A stretch of 64,000 bases of DNA from Drouetiella sp036703255 (GCA_036703255.1 DATNPL010000159.1:1-64000), one strand, 5' to 3'; shown: positions 32,201 through 40,677, counted from the first letter of the stretch. Notes: generated from the sequence alone by a model not told the origin. Made by a program: numbers and translations.

Positions 32201-32947
32201 GCATAGCTGGAGATCTTGCAGCATGTCCGCTATCCACAGTGGTTCTCCTGTCTGCCAAACCAACTTTGACAGCTCTGCACTATAGGCAAGCGCCCATCTG
32301 GCAAAATCTGGACTGTTTGGCGGTTCGTACCAAGTCTCGATACAGCGCAGAGTGCAAGATGGCTCTGCTAGCCAGAGTGTACCGAGATACCAACCCACAG
32401 GCTCACAGAGCATCGGTAGAATTTGCTGAATTGCCGTTTCCAAATTTTCTGCTTCTGCCAAAATGCGGGCGATCGCATGTTCTACACGCAGCCGTTCTTC
32501 TGCAAGGCTGCCTGTTGCGACACTGGCTGCACTTGCGCCAGAAACAACGGCGGCTGAAACAGGCTTGTCGCTGTGGCGCGTCACCTCTTCGAGCAAAATG
32601 ACCCGCGATACAGGATTAGAGCAGACTTGATTTTGCTCTAATGGATCAACTAAATTCTCTACAACAGGTTGATCTTTAAGGACAAAGAGCTTCAGGTGCA
32701 GTACAGTCCCATTCCTCAGGGTATGGATTGCCTGTAGTTCTAGGGGCAGGTCTTGAAGCTGCTGCACCTCTACAGAGGCCAATTCTGGAAACGCCAATCG
32801 ACAATCGGTATCCAGAACCAAGGGTTCGAGCGCCAATCGGGTAGATCCAGCAGAGTACTCCACTAATGTCCAGTCTGGCCTCACAATCAGATACTCCGTT
32901 TGGCGTAGAGTCAGAAGGGTTCTAAGCAGCGAGTTCATGACGGGCAA
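29264..32947 (-). CDS. Hybrid sensor histidine kinase (GAF-GAF-HK-REC-REC-HPt)
   Basis: A 1227-residue cytoplasmic phosphorelay protein. In order: an unclassified N-terminal sensor region (1-130), GAF (about 150-310), GAF (about 345-510), HisKA with 'FLAMMSHEIRTPMNAVIG' (His about 557), ATPase ('LVNLLSNAVKF', 'VKDTGIGI', 'GGTGLGLVIS'), REC1 (about 815-930, Asp in 'LVVLDMQRP'), REC2 (about 955-1075, Asp in 'VVLMDVQMPEMDG') and a C-terminal HPt with 'AAHSLKASSATLGA' (His about 1165). REC1 lacks one of the usual acidic residues ('IVENNPTH'), so it may be a docking rather than a phosphoacceptor domain. All steps of a multistep relay except the final regulator are in one protein. It is an orphan with no response regulator beside it. 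Confidence 0.92.
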   Translation of the reverse strand: MPVMNSLLRTLLTLRQTEYLIVRPDWTLVEYSAGSTRLALEPLVLDTDCRLAFPELASVEVQQLQDLPLELQAIHTLRNGTVLHLKLFVLKDQPVVENLVDPLEQNQVCSNPVSRVILLEEVTRHSDKPVSAAVVSGASAASVATGSLAEERLRVEHAIARILAEAENLETAIQQILPMLCEPVGWYLGTLWLAEPSCTLRCIETWYEPPNSPDFARWALAYSAELSKLVWQTGEPLWIADMLQDLQLCARKTGEIEPEIQAEIGLTSAIAFPILRTEALGVMTFLGRQMQPPDPELITMMKAIGSQIGQFIKRQQAEATLIEQAAALERSQTILQQQLQRGLLIKQITQEIRQSLNSQEVFQTTVTQLGRAFGVNRCLLHTYIESEAEVLTSGRRLDAAFPQIPCVAEYLESGYCSMLNWEIPISNNPHSNAVLAQDRAIASADVYTEPLLAPVRSICHQIGLKSILAIRTSYQHQPNGVLGLHQCDRFRQWTEDEIELLEAVADQVGIALAQARLLDQEIQQREQLTTQNFILEKERRTAEAANRAKSEFLAMMSHEIRTPMNAVIGMTDLLLDTPLDPEQTSFVETIRTSGDALLTIINDILDFSKIESGKLELEQQPFSLRTCIEESLDLVVSKATAKGLDLAYLIDPKTPDLYGGDITRLRQILVNLLSNAVKFTLKGEVIVSVTVRPLKEGKVSKPGEGQAQNVPLYALRFAVKDTGIGILPARLDRLFRPFTQIDSSITRNYGGTGLGLVISQRLSELMGGRIWVDSEMGKGSTFYFSIVVTAAPAPEPPLAWRAQLQDKRLLIVENNPTHAKILLLQSQFLGMLPQVAESGQEALQMLRQQRFDLVVLDMQRPDRLALALEMGKQLNCQNTPIILLTSIGKSEASLGLKGLQIAAYLSKPLKHTQIAQVFVQALRGQATPVQRPEPAAKASRLGERHPLKILLAEDHPVNQKMALLILQRLGYRADVVGNGLEVLAALQRQSYDVVLMDVQMPEMDGLTATRQICQRPIRPCIVAMTANAMQGDRQRCLEAGMDDYIAKPIRLRELMQALEKCQPLTSSKNCSLPHQIVKNVEPYANGNTKPMTALSALPNSQIASLSPAILSPDALQAAREMAGADRPDDWVDLIDCYLEETPKLLNAMREAIAQANVEQLRRAAHSLKASSATLGAPGLTHLCRQLDEALREADTLTNEVEQVRQIEIEYQRVETAFVAERQRWQLS

Positions 32948-33689
32948 TTAACCTACAGGCAAGAGGAATAGGGAGTTAAGGTCTTGCAGAGTTCCAGAGA
33001 CAGCTTGAGTGAAGCTTGGGTAGAGAGCTGACTATCTTTGTAGCGTTCCCCAAGAAGGGCTTTTAGTCTCAGCCCCATCGAGTGTTCTCATCTCTACTTG
33101 CTAAGTTTAAGCATTTGTTTTTGATATGACTTTGCACATTGAAAAGGAACTCTCTCCACTCCCTTAAAAACGTTCCCTTGTTGAGAGATTTACTAGAGAT
33201 TTACTTTATCAGCTTTCCCAAAACCTAGATTTTGCATGAATGCTTTTTGAAAGTGTGCATCATTGTACGGCTCCACTGCACCATGATTTACGCAAGGGAT
33301 CTAAGAATAAATCGAAGGCGGAAGAGGCTCATTAGTTTTCAAGTTGAAATATATTCGCTTTAGCCGGATGAGGTCTGAACTGAACCGTATTATGTTCAAA
33401 GAGATACAGTCAAACTAACTCCATAGCCTGAGCCAAATCGCCTCAGCCACCTAGCTTAAGCTAAAAGCGATCGCCCCTTTTAAATGTGATACTTATTTCT
33501 TCCCGTAAACTAAAACTCAGCTATTATGCAGAAAACAGCTCATTTATCTATTTGTCTACAGGTTTATATCTAAAACGTCATTCATAAATCAGCCCATCGT
33601 CAGATTAAATCTCAGCTTAACTATCAGGGAAACTCTACCGCTCTCAAGGAAAATTCGTCCTTCTAACAGCGATTTTGGAGCGGCCAGAC
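32948..33689. other. Divergent intergenic region, 742 bp
   Basis: An A+T-rich stretch between the hybrid kinase and the next, divergent gene. No open frame, hairpin family member or clear promoter was recognised; one HIP1 site lies at about 33467. It may carry regulatory sequence for both genes. Confidence 0.5.
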
Positions 33690-34646
33690 ATGCAACGATT
33701 TCGGATGAGAAATGTCATAATTCCCGCCGTCCTTGTATCGAGCGGCGTTTTTTCAATTCTCACGCTTCCTTTTATTCTCGACAAAACTGAAGTGCTTGGG
33801 TTTACACCTCCTCCGTTTCTGGAAGACACCCCTCAAACCTTTTTAGATCGTGAAAACAAGAGCACTGCTATCCGCTATGTGGGAGGCGCAATTGTGGTTA
33901 GCGTGAGCGCCGGAGTCGCCACAATTGAAATCCTCAGGCGGATGCATCCGGCCAATCAGCTCTCCAAGCCTCAGAAAGATGCCCTGAATTCTCAAATTCG
34001 TCAGCTAGAAGCCGAAGGGAAATCTGATCCCTTATTGCTCACCGAAAATGTAGAAACTGCCATCGCAGAATTTTTGAGCGAGCAAGAAGGTATGCCAGAT
34101 GGCATACCTTCTCAGAAAGTAAAGCTCTCTCAGTCCTATGCTCCTGCATCAGAGTTTGCGGCATCGGAGTTTGCAGCATCAGAGTTTGCGGCGTCAGAGT
34201 TTGCAGCAAACAATCGGCGCAGAGATTTGAGCGAATTTCCCCTAGAGGAATCGGCAGCAACCCATGTCACGTTCGGTTCCATCATCGATTCCGATTGGGT
34301 TAGCCCAGAGCCTCAGTCTCCCCAAAATTCCAGCCCCACTCTCACAACATCAGACTTCTATCAACCCTTTGAGCCGATCAATCTCTCCACAGATTCTCTA
34401 AGCCAATCCAATCAGTCCTATGAAACCTATCGAATTCGAGTGCCCCATCGTCAAGATACGCTGTTGGCCATTCTTGTAGAAGGTGACTACTACAGCTTGG
34501 TGCGCTCTCACACCAATCAGGAGAAAGTTATGGAGCTTGCCACCCGCCTCTATCAGCTTGGCGATCGCGTCATCATTACCTTTGTCGATCAAAAATATGC
34601 GGTGTGGGTTTTGCAGCCAGAGGCTTACTTGGAGTGGATGTCCTAA
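33690..34646 (+). CDS. Hypothetical membrane protein with ASEFA repeats
   Basis: A 318-residue protein. ATG 33690 (GGAG 9 bases upstream) is chosen over TTG 33675. Two hydrophobic helices (about 8-30 and 62-82, 'YVGGAIVVSVSAGVATIEIL') enclose a short loop; the rest is soluble. Residues about 153-172 are four tandem copies of A-S-E-F-A, encoded by a 15-bp repeat (34147-34206). A perfect 12-bp-arm palindrome (34085-34112) lies in frame upstream, encoding 'EGMPDGIPS'. The C-terminal 75 residues ('YRIRVPHRQDTLLAILVEGDYYSLVR', in parts) look like a compact domain. The family is not recognised. A pentapeptide gene follows 39 bp later. Confidence 0.75.
   Translation: MQRFRMRNVIIPAVLVSSGVFSILTLPFILDKTEVLGFTPPPFLEDTPQTFLDRENKSTAIRYVGGAIVVSVSAGVATIEILRRMHPANQLSKPQKDALNSQIRQLEAEGKSDPLLLTENVETAIAEFLSEQEGMPDGIPSQKVKLSQSYAPASEFAASEFAASEFAASEFAANNRRRDLSEFPLEESAATHVTFGSIIDSDWVSPEPQSPQNSSPTLTTSDFYQPFEPINLSTDSLSQSNQSYETYRIRVPHRQDTLLAILVEGDYYSLVRSHTNQEKVMELATRLYQLGDRVIITFVDQKYAVWVLQPEAYLEWMS
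34085..34112. repeat. Perfect palindrome inside a coding region
   Basis: AGAAGGTATGCC (34085-34096) is the exact complement of 34101-34112 across a 4-base AGAT loop. It sits in frame in the hypothetical membrane-protein gene just before its ASEFA repeat tract. Confidence 0.8.
34147..34206 (+). repeat. Four 15-bp tandem repeats encoding ASEFA
   Basis: Four units of the form gc(a/g)tc(a/g)gagtttgc(a/g) differ only at third positions. They encode A-S-E-F-A four times in a likely flexible linker; copy number is probably variable between strains. Confidence 0.85.
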
Positions 34647-34685
34647 ATTTTGGTGCGATTCAGCAATATCGCAAAGGCAGTGGGT

Positions 34686-35759
34686 ATGGATGCAAATGAA
34701 CTGGTGCAGAGATATAAGGCAGGCGAAAAAGACTTTAGTGGCGCAACTTTGAGCCAGGTTGATCTCCATCAAGTCGATTTGCGGCAGGTTGACCTGTGGG
34801 GCGCTGATCTATTTGAGGCCAACTTGAGTCACGCTGATTTACGCAGTGTTGATTTGCGCGGGGCAACGCTGGAAGCGGCAAATCTTGACCATGCCGATTT
34901 ACGAGGTGCCGACCTGCGAGGAACCAACTTATCGCAAGCCAGTCTGCACAATGCCAATCTCAAAGGTGCAATGATTGATGAAACGACTCAGTTTCCTATG
35001 GGCTTTGAGGTAGATAGCGCTGAGCTGTATCAGATCATGCCCAACGCAACCTTAATCGGAAGCGATCTGAGCAACCAAGACTTGAGCGGCGTTGACTTGA
35101 GCAATGCTGATTTGAGCGAGGCTAATTTGGCAGGCGCTAATTTGTTTGGAGCCGATCTCACTCAAGCCAACCTCAGCCGCACTAACTTGAGCTTTGCAGA
35201 TCTGATAGATGCCAACCTCGATCGCGCCAATCTCAATGGTGCCAGACTGAACCAGACCAATTTAGGCCGCGCTCATTTGCGGGCAGCCAACTTATTTGAT
35301 ACAGATTTACGCTTTGCTCATTTCCAGGCTACCCACCTCCAGGGCGCGCTCTGCAATGCCAAGACTCAGTTTCCTGAAGACATAGACCCCGCAGAACTCC
35401 AAGTCTACTGGATCATGCCCGACAGCTCTCTGCAAGAGGCTGACCTCAGCCAAATGAACTTAATCGGAGCCGATCTGCGCCATGCCAATCTGGTCGGTGC
35501 CAGACTCGTCGGAGCCGATCTCTGGGGTGCGAACTTGAGTGAGGCCAACTTAACAGGGGCAGACCTAACAGAGGCTAATCTCTGGGGCGCTAGTCTAGTG
35601 GGTGCCATCCTGGATGGGGCTATTTTGACCGGGGCAAATTTGGATGCGGCTGATCTGAGTGACACAGGTTGGGTGGTGCAAGAATCAGGCGAAATAACGC
35701 CAGGAATCAGGGCACCAGAAGCTTACGACCAGAAGATGCAGATCAAGCGCATTCTTTGA
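34686..35759 (+). CDS. Pentapeptide repeat protein
   Basis: A 357-residue protein. After a short helical start ('MDANELVQRYKAGEKDF') it is made almost wholly of A(D/N)LXX repeats, giving a right-handed beta-helix, interrupted twice by a similar insert: 'TQFPMGFEVDSAELY' with 'IMPNATL', and 'TQFPEDIDPAELQVY' with 'IMPDSSL'. ATG 34686 fits the family start; upstream TTG/GTG codons are less likely. Cyanobacteria carry dozens of such proteins and most have no known function. It is probably co-transcribed with the upstream membrane protein. Confidence 0.87.
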   Translation: MDANELVQRYKAGEKDFSGATLSQVDLHQVDLRQVDLWGADLFEANLSHADLRSVDLRGATLEAANLDHADLRGADLRGTNLSQASLHNANLKGAMIDETTQFPMGFEVDSAELYQIMPNATLIGSDLSNQDLSGVDLSNADLSEANLAGANLFGADLTQANLSRTNLSFADLIDANLDRANLNGARLNQTNLGRAHLRAANLFDTDLRFAHFQATHLQGALCNAKTQFPEDIDPAELQVYWIMPDSSLQEADLSQMNLIGADLRHANLVGARLVGADLWGANLSEANLTGADLTEANLWGASLVGAILDGAILTGANLDAADLSDTGWVVQESGEITPGIRAPEAYDQKMQIKRIL

Positions 35760-35807
35760 TGCGTTAATTCTCTGATGTGGCAATTTTAGGCTGTCCCCTG
35801 CCAAGCG

Positions 35808-36542
35808 CTACCGTAAAAACTCGCCGGGTAACGGCGGCGCATTGGTCTGCCGCTCGCGCGGAAATTCTAAATCGTAAGGATTTTGAGGCTCCTGCGGAAT
35901 CAGATAGCGATCGCCCCAGCCATAGTTAACTTCATTGGCCTGCGGCCCCGGTGGAGTGGTTGAGCCAGTCGGCAAAGCCAGAGCCAAAGATTGGTTCACT
36001 TGGGCATAGCGCTGCCCTTCGGGGGTGCTGCGAACCGCTCCGCTAGCTAGCCGCTGCCCCAGTCCTGCCAACTGCCGCTCTAGCGCAGATAGATTATCTA
36101 CCGGAGTCAGCGTTGCCAAAAAGACAATGTTTTCAGAGGGCTTTAGTGCCAGCCCCAGACGCGCCTGCTCTAGCTGCCAGCTTTCCTGATATCGGCCATC
36201 GGCAGCGACTTGCCAAAGATTAAGCTGTGTTTGCCATTTGCCCTTTGCCACTTTGACTGGCTGGTATGCCAGGATCGAGTAGGTGGGCGTGGGGTTAAAT
36301 TGAGCAGCATCGGCATCCACCGAGGCATCTATTGTTAGATAGCGCACGGCAACTACGGTGAGCTGAGTCCCCTGAGGCAGACTAGTTTCGCCCGAGATCC
36401 CATAAAGACCCAATCCCAAGGGCGCTACGCGAATATTGAGGGGCACATCTGACAATTGGCTTGGTGACCATAGCCCCTTGCAGCCTGTAATGCAGAGTAG
36501 CAAGGGCAGCATAAGGCAGAGAAAAGCGCGGCGGAACGACAT
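35808..36542 (-). CDS. Hypothetical lipoprotein
   Basis: A 244-residue protein starting 'MSFRRAFLCLMLPLLLCITGCKG', a lipoprotein signal with lipobox I-T-G-C (Cys about 21). The mature part has no recognised domain; a beta-rich region (about 40-130) is followed by a Gln/Ala helix and a Pro-rich tail ending 'PPLPGEFLR'. ATG 36542 gives a proper signal peptide; a longer frame from 36629 would hide it. It is likely attached to the periplasmic or outer-membrane face. Confidence 0.78.
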   Translation of the reverse strand: MSFRRAFLCLMLPLLLCITGCKGLWSPSQLSDVPLNIRVAPLGLGLYGISGETSLPQGTQLTVVAVRYLTIDASVDADAAQFNPTPTYSILAYQPVKVAKGKWQTQLNLWQVAADGRYQESWQLEQARLGLALKPSENIVFLATLTPVDNLSALERQLAGLGQRLASGAVRSTPEGQRYAQVNQSLALALPTGSTTPPGPQANEVNYGWGDRYLIPQEPQNPYDLEFPRERQTNAPPLPGEFLR

Positions 36543-36685
36543 TAAGGGCAAGGGGCAAGTCCTCAGACAGTAGAACGCTATTGATGCTTTCAGGCTCTCT
36601 TGTCTCCGATCAGGAGCATTCCCCGGCAAATTTGCTGTTCTTCCTTTCTGAGAAACACCAAAACAATTCTCTAGGTGCCGTAGAT

Positions 36686-37201
36686 TCAGGTGCCGTAAAC
36701 CTGTGGCCAGGTCGTGAATAAGAAAACACAGACCGTGGCGATCGCTAACAGCATTTGAATCAAATTACCAATCAGCGAGCCGACCACAATACCAACACCC
36801 GCCCGCAAAGCCAACTTAAAATCCTTGCGATAGAGATATTCTCCAACGATCGCTCCCAGCAGAGGGCCAAGCAATAGCCCTAGCAATGGCCCCCCAAAGG
36901 GAAGCGCAGGCAGGAGGCCAAACACGCCCAGTAGTAAGCCCACAACTGCGCCAATTTGTCCCCATTGGCTTGCCCCTACCTTCTGTGCCCCCCAGTAGGT
37001 CGCCAGAAAATCAATGCCAATGCTGCATAGCAACACTGCGATCGCCACCCCTAGCGGAATGGTTAGTCCTGCAAAGCCGTGAACCACGCCCCAAATGACG
37101 ATCGCCGCCACAATCAGACTGGTTCCAGGTATACCGGGAATCACAGCGCCAATGATTCCTACAACCATGAGGGCAACTAAAATCCAATACAGAGCAACCA
37201 T
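36686..37201 (-). CDS. DUF456 family membrane protein
   Basis: A 171-residue integral membrane protein with Gly-rich helices ('VVGIIGAVIPGIPGTSLIV', 'GAVVGLLLGVFGLLPALPFGGPLLG', shown in parts) typical of DUF456, and the family's cytoplasmic 'GEYLYRKDFKLALRAG'. The function is unknown. Its start codon is 1 bp from the stop of the CCB gene, so the two are co-transcribed. Confidence 0.87.
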   Translation of the reverse strand: MVALYWILVALMVVGIIGAVIPGIPGTSLIVAAIVIWGVVHGFAGLTIPLGVAIAVLLCSIGIDFLATYWGAQKVGASQWGQIGAVVGLLLGVFGLLPALPFGGPLLGLLLGPLLGAIVGEYLYRKDFKLALRAGVGIVVGSLIGNLIQMLLAIATVCVFLFTTWPQVYGT

Positions 37202-37202
37202 G

Positions 37203-37928
37203 TTATTCCACTGGGGTTAAAGAATTGGAGGCGAGAGAAACTGGAGTGAGAGAGTTTGCCAAGCCAGAGTTTGCAGAGGCTTCAGCCGTTAGAATCCCTA
37301 GCGTATTGTCTAACTTGTCAGCAATGCCAGCCACCCAATTTTCATCCTGGCGGGTGTAGCTACGAGGAGCATTGGCTCCCAAGATCAGGACACCCCGATC
37401 GCCAATCGGCTGACAGATGAGACCCTGAGTATTTTCGGGCAAATAGTCAAACTCAATCCGACCCGGATATAGACTGAGCTTAACGAGATAAACAGGTTTC
37501 TGGGTGGTCATCACCCGTTGCACGATCGCCCCTGGCTTAACCATAGGGTTAGCGCCCAAAATGCCTCGACGCAGCAGCACCTGACCGTCATACCAAACTA
37601 TCAGCGATCGCGTTACGGTATTGGTAAGCAGCAAATGCGACGCCCAGGCAAGTTCAGTCTTGAGGGCATCAGGCAAGGTGGGAGACAGTTCGAAGCCTTC
37701 TTCGCCTATGAGTTCCACGGCATCGGGAAGCTGGGGCTGGATGCGCTGCCACAGTAACCCTGTCAAAATCAACAGCGCACTCAAAATGATGCCCAAAGCG
37801 TCCGATCGCGCCTGAGAGGCGGTCAGGTCAGGCGTTAGCAACCGATTCAGCATCAGGAGCGAACCTGCAATCGCGCCTACGACGATCGGTAGCTGTCTGA
37901 GAACTTGATTTTGATCAGGTTTAGCCAT
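37203..37928 (-). CDS. Cofactor assembly of complex C subunit B (CCB2/CCB4 family)
   Basis: A 241-residue membrane protein with two N-terminal helices (about 13-32 and 42-60) and a soluble domain facing the lumen or cytoplasm. 'ELIGEEGFELSP', 'NTVTRSLIVWYDGQVLLRRGILG' and 'GLICQPIGDRGVLILGANAPRSYTRQDE' (in parts) match the CCB2/CCB4 family that attaches haem ci to cytochrome b6 of the b6f complex. The last 20 residues contain a duplicated 'SLTPV'. It is divergent from the PBP4 gene 54 bp away. Confidence 0.85.
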   Translation of the reverse strand: MAKPDQNQVLRQLPIVVGAIAGSLLMLNRLLTPDLTASQARSDALGIILSALLILTGLLWQRIQPQLPDAVELIGEEGFELSPTLPDALKTELAWASHLLLTNTVTRSLIVWYDGQVLLRRGILGANPMVKPGAIVQRVMTTQKPVYLVKLSLYPGRIEFDYLPENTQGLICQPIGDRGVLILGANAPRSYTRQDENWVAGIADKLDNTLGILTAEASANSGLANSLTPVSLASNSLTPVE

Positions 37929-37982
37929 TTATTGAGCCAGGTATGTACTATATCTACTGAGATCGTTTTAAAGGCGGTACTT

Positions 37983-39287
37983 GTGCAAGATTTATTGGGT
38001 GGGCTGCTCTCCCTATTTTTTAATGGTACACCTGACACTGAAGCCTTGCGGGCTGCAAATTGGTCGGGTTGGCTCGATCCCAGTCTGGTGCAAACGTTGA
38101 CCACCCCCATTCCTGATCCGGCGGCTGAGGCGATCGTGCAACAGCACTTGGATGCGCTCAAAGCTCTAGGCTTTTTAGAGAGCAATCAGGCGGTCTTGCT
38201 TCAGGTCGGCAATCAGACTCTGGCAGCACACCAGGACACGACTCCCCTTTCGGCAGCGTCTCTGACCAAAATTGCCACTACGTTGGCCGCGCTGACAACC
38301 TGGGGAACCGACTACCAGTTTGAGACATTGGTCAGTACGAATGGCACTTTGCAAAACGGGATATTGAACGGCGATTTAATCGTTTCCGGGACAGGCGATC
38401 CATTTTTTGTATGGGAAGAGGCGATCGCTCTAGGCAATGCGTTGAATCAGGCAGGTATTCGGCAGGTCACTGGAGATTTGGTAATCACAGGCAGCTTTGC
38501 CATGAACTTTGAGCCAGATTTGGCAACTTCCGGGAGCCTGCTCAAACAGGGGTTAGACAGCAGCCTATGGCCTGGAGAAGCCGCTGCTCAATATGAAAAA
38601 CTGCCTGCGGGCACACCTCGTCCGCAGATAGCCATTATGGGAGACGTGCGGGTGGCGGCAGCAACGCTGGCCAATCTACGGCCGCTGGTTAGGCATCAGT
38701 CGATGCCGTTAGCCACCCTTCTCAAGTCCATGAATATCTACAGCAATAACGCCATGTCGGAGATGCTGGCGACCTCTTTAGGCGGGGCACAGGCAGTGGC
38801 GCAAAAGGCGGCTGAGGCGACAAAAGTGCCGATCGCCGAAATTCAGATCGATCGCGGTTCGGGTTTGGGGATGGAAAATCGCATTTCACCCAGAGCCGTA
38901 GTAGCAATGCTGATTGCCATCCAGGGCTATTTGCAAGCGCAGCAAATGGGTATTGCCGATCTGTTTCCCATTGCCGGACGGGATGGAGGAACGCTAGAAG
39001 GCCGCCACACGCCAGCGTCTGCCGTTGTCAAAACAGGCACACTGAACGAAGTTAGCGCTTTGGCAGGGGTGTTGCCCACTCGCGATCGCGGCCTCGTCTG
39101 GTTTGCCATCATTAACTTGGGCGCAGGAGACATTGGCACTTTTCACGATCAGCAAGATCGCCTGTTAGAAAGTCTTCAAACCACTTGGGGCAAACCTTCA
39201 CCGCTGCCCACAGCTGTAACACCGGGCGATCGCGGCCGTGACCCCATCAACTGGCTGGGCAATGCCAGCCGCAATCAGGTGCTCTAA
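37983..39287 (+). CDS. D-alanyl-D-alanine carboxypeptidase/endopeptidase (PBP4, S13 family)
   Basis: A peptidoglycan hydrolase of about 434 residues. The three penicillin-binding motifs are present: SxxK in 'ASLTKIATTLA', SxN in 'YSNNAMSEML' and KTG in 'VVKTGTLNEV'. The start is uncertain: GTG 37983 with AAAGGCGG upstream is preferred over TTG 37905, which would overlap the divergent CCB gene. The N-terminal signal is weak ('LLGGLLSLFF'). It trims peptide cross-links in the periplasm. Confidence 0.87.
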   Translation: MQDLLGGLLSLFFNGTPDTEALRAANWSGWLDPSLVQTLTTPIPDPAAEAIVQQHLDALKALGFLESNQAVLLQVGNQTLAAHQDTTPLSAASLTKIATTLAALTTWGTDYQFETLVSTNGTLQNGILNGDLIVSGTGDPFFVWEEAIALGNALNQAGIRQVTGDLVITGSFAMNFEPDLATSGSLLKQGLDSSLWPGEAAAQYEKLPAGTPRPQIAIMGDVRVAAATLANLRPLVRHQSMPLATLLKSMNIYSNNAMSEMLATSLGGAQAVAQKAAEATKVPIAEIQIDRGSGLGMENRISPRAVVAMLIAIQGYLQAQQMGIADLFPIAGRDGGTLEGRHTPASAVVKTGTLNEVSALAGVLPTRDRGLVWFAIINLGAGDIGTFHDQQDRLLESLQTTWGKPSPLPTAVTPGDRGRDPINWLGNASRNQVL

Positions 39288-39313
39288 TCTGGGTTTAATG
39301 GAGCTTAATGGGC

Positions 39314-40483
39314 TTAATTGAGTCCTTCGGGCACAATTTCAGTGACGACTCTATTGTCGCCGCCTGGGCCACCTGTCACCACCATCGTTTTGTTATCCAG
39401 CCTGCCCAAGGCTCTCGCACCGCGCAGCGTAGCGGGTGGATCATTCTGGTTATAGGTAATGTTGCCTTCTGCATCCATTCGCTGCGTTGGCATATTCCAA
39501 ACGAGGCGATCGGTAAATAGCTCAGACTGGTTTTGGGGATCAACAGCGTGAACGCTGCCATTCATGCGGCCAATCTTAGATTTCAAGTCCATTTGCCCCT
39601 GGTTAGCGGTAATGGTGATCTGCTGCTGCCGATGCACAACGGTAACGGGTTGATCAGCAACCAGCGTTTGCTGATTCATATCCCAATTCAAAGAGTTTCC
39701 GGCAATTTGCAGCGGTGGATCAAGCAAAATCAGGTTGGCATTCTGCTGAAGTTTGACGATTTTGCTGGCTAGGTTAACTTCGGCTTGCTTGCCCTCCGCC
39801 TGATCAATCGCGCGATCGCCCTGAATGCGTTGGACTTGAACTGGGCGATCGATCGTGACCAGATCCTTATCCATACTCCAAATCAAATGCTCAGACTGCA
39901 TCCGCGCCTTAGGCTCTTGCTGCGTCAGGGCAATTACCTTGCCCGACAGCTCCATACGACGCTGTTTGTTCATCACTCTGGCCTGGTCAGCCGACATTTT
40001 GAGCTTGACATGGGTTCCGCGCAAATTGCCCCGAACAATCATCACATCGGGTTTGGGTCGCCACTCTAGCTCGTCGCCCCGCAAAATAGCTCCTGTCTTT
40101 AGATCGGTAGCAACCACCTGACCCCGCAGAAAAATTCGATCGCCGTCCCTCAACACCTCGCCCTTTTGCGCCTGCACATGATAGATAGGTTTGCCATCCT
40201 GGTAGATATCACCATCTGGACTCGTTACCGTGGCAACCTTTTGGTCAGGGCTATAAACGGCTTGCTTTGCCTTTACCTTCCAGAGCGTCTGCCCATCTTC
40301 GGCAGCTTGCTCCAGAGTGATATTGTCAAACGTCAGGTTGCTGCTGGCTTGCTGCGCTGCGCTGCTATCTTCTGCCAGCTTCTTAGCCGCCTGATTACTT
40401 TGTTTGCAGCCTGTGTTAACGACAAAGAGGGTTAGTAGCAGCAGCAAGATAGCGGGCTTTCCTGCGGACTTTTTCTCAGCCAT
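39314..40483 (-). CDS. lptC: LPS export periplasmic protein LptC
   Basis: A 389-residue protein with an N-terminal lipoprotein-like signal ('ILLLLLTLFVVNTGCKQ', Cys about 26) and a repeated beta-jellyroll (LptA/LptC fold) longer than the E. coli protein: 'LTFDNITLEQAAEDGQTLWKVKA', 'IYQDGKPIYHVQA', 'GAILRGDELEW' and others in parts. Cyanobacterial LptC proteins are of this length. It should hand lipopolysaccharide from LptB2FG to LptA. ATG 40483 is preferred; a longer frame to 40612 has no signal peptide. It ends 26 bp from the convergent PBP4 gene. Confidence 0.87.
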   Translation of the reverse strand: MAEKKSAGKPAILLLLLTLFVVNTGCKQSNQAAKKLAEDSSAAQQASSNLTFDNITLEQAAEDGQTLWKVKAKQAVYSPDQKVATVTSPDGDIYQDGKPIYHVQAQKGEVLRDGDRIFLRGQVVATDLKTGAILRGDELEWRPKPDVMIVRGNLRGTHVKLKMSADQARVMNKQRRMELSGKVIALTQQEPKARMQSEHLIWSMDKDLVTIDRPVQVQRIQGDRAIDQAEGKQAEVNLASKIVKLQQNANLILLDPPLQIAGNSLNWDMNQQTLVADQPVTVVHRQQQITITANQGQMDLKSKIGRMNGSVHAVDPQNQSELFTDRLVWNMPTQRMDAEGNITYNQNDPPATLRGARALGRLDNKTMVVTGGPGGDNRVVTEIVPEGLN

Positions 40484-40574
40484 ATCTTTACTCAATTCAG
40501 ATAAACATCTCAACTTCAGAATGGCCAATCTAATAAAACCAAAGCCCAATATAGCTAGAGTCACAAGTGTTACG

Positions 40575-40610
40575 GGGAAGTTTTTGTGGGCGCGCCCACA
40601 AAAACTTCCC
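40575..40610. repeat. 36-bp perfect palindrome (hairpin family, loopless)
   Basis: Left arm 40575-40592 (GGGAAGTTTTTGTGGGCG) is the exact complement of 40593-40610. The central GGGCGCGCCC and A/T-rich outer arms match the design of the dispersed hairpins. It is about 90 bp upstream of lptC. Confidence 0.88.
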
Positions 40611-40643
40611 AAGAAAAGTGGCTATGGCCATAAAACCAAAAAT

Positions 40644-40677
40644 TGTTTTGAAAAAGTAGCCCCTCTTTTTCAAAACA
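40644..40677. repeat. Hairpin, 13-bp perfect stem
   Basis: TGTTTTGAAAAAG (40644-40656) is the exact complement of 40665-40677 across the 8-base loop TAGCCCCT. It lies 33 bp from the preceding palindrome. Confidence 0.8.

Noticed and set aside
34147..34206. Four short direct repeats as a possible CRISPR
   Set aside because: The units are contiguous 15-mers without spacers and lie inside a coding frame.
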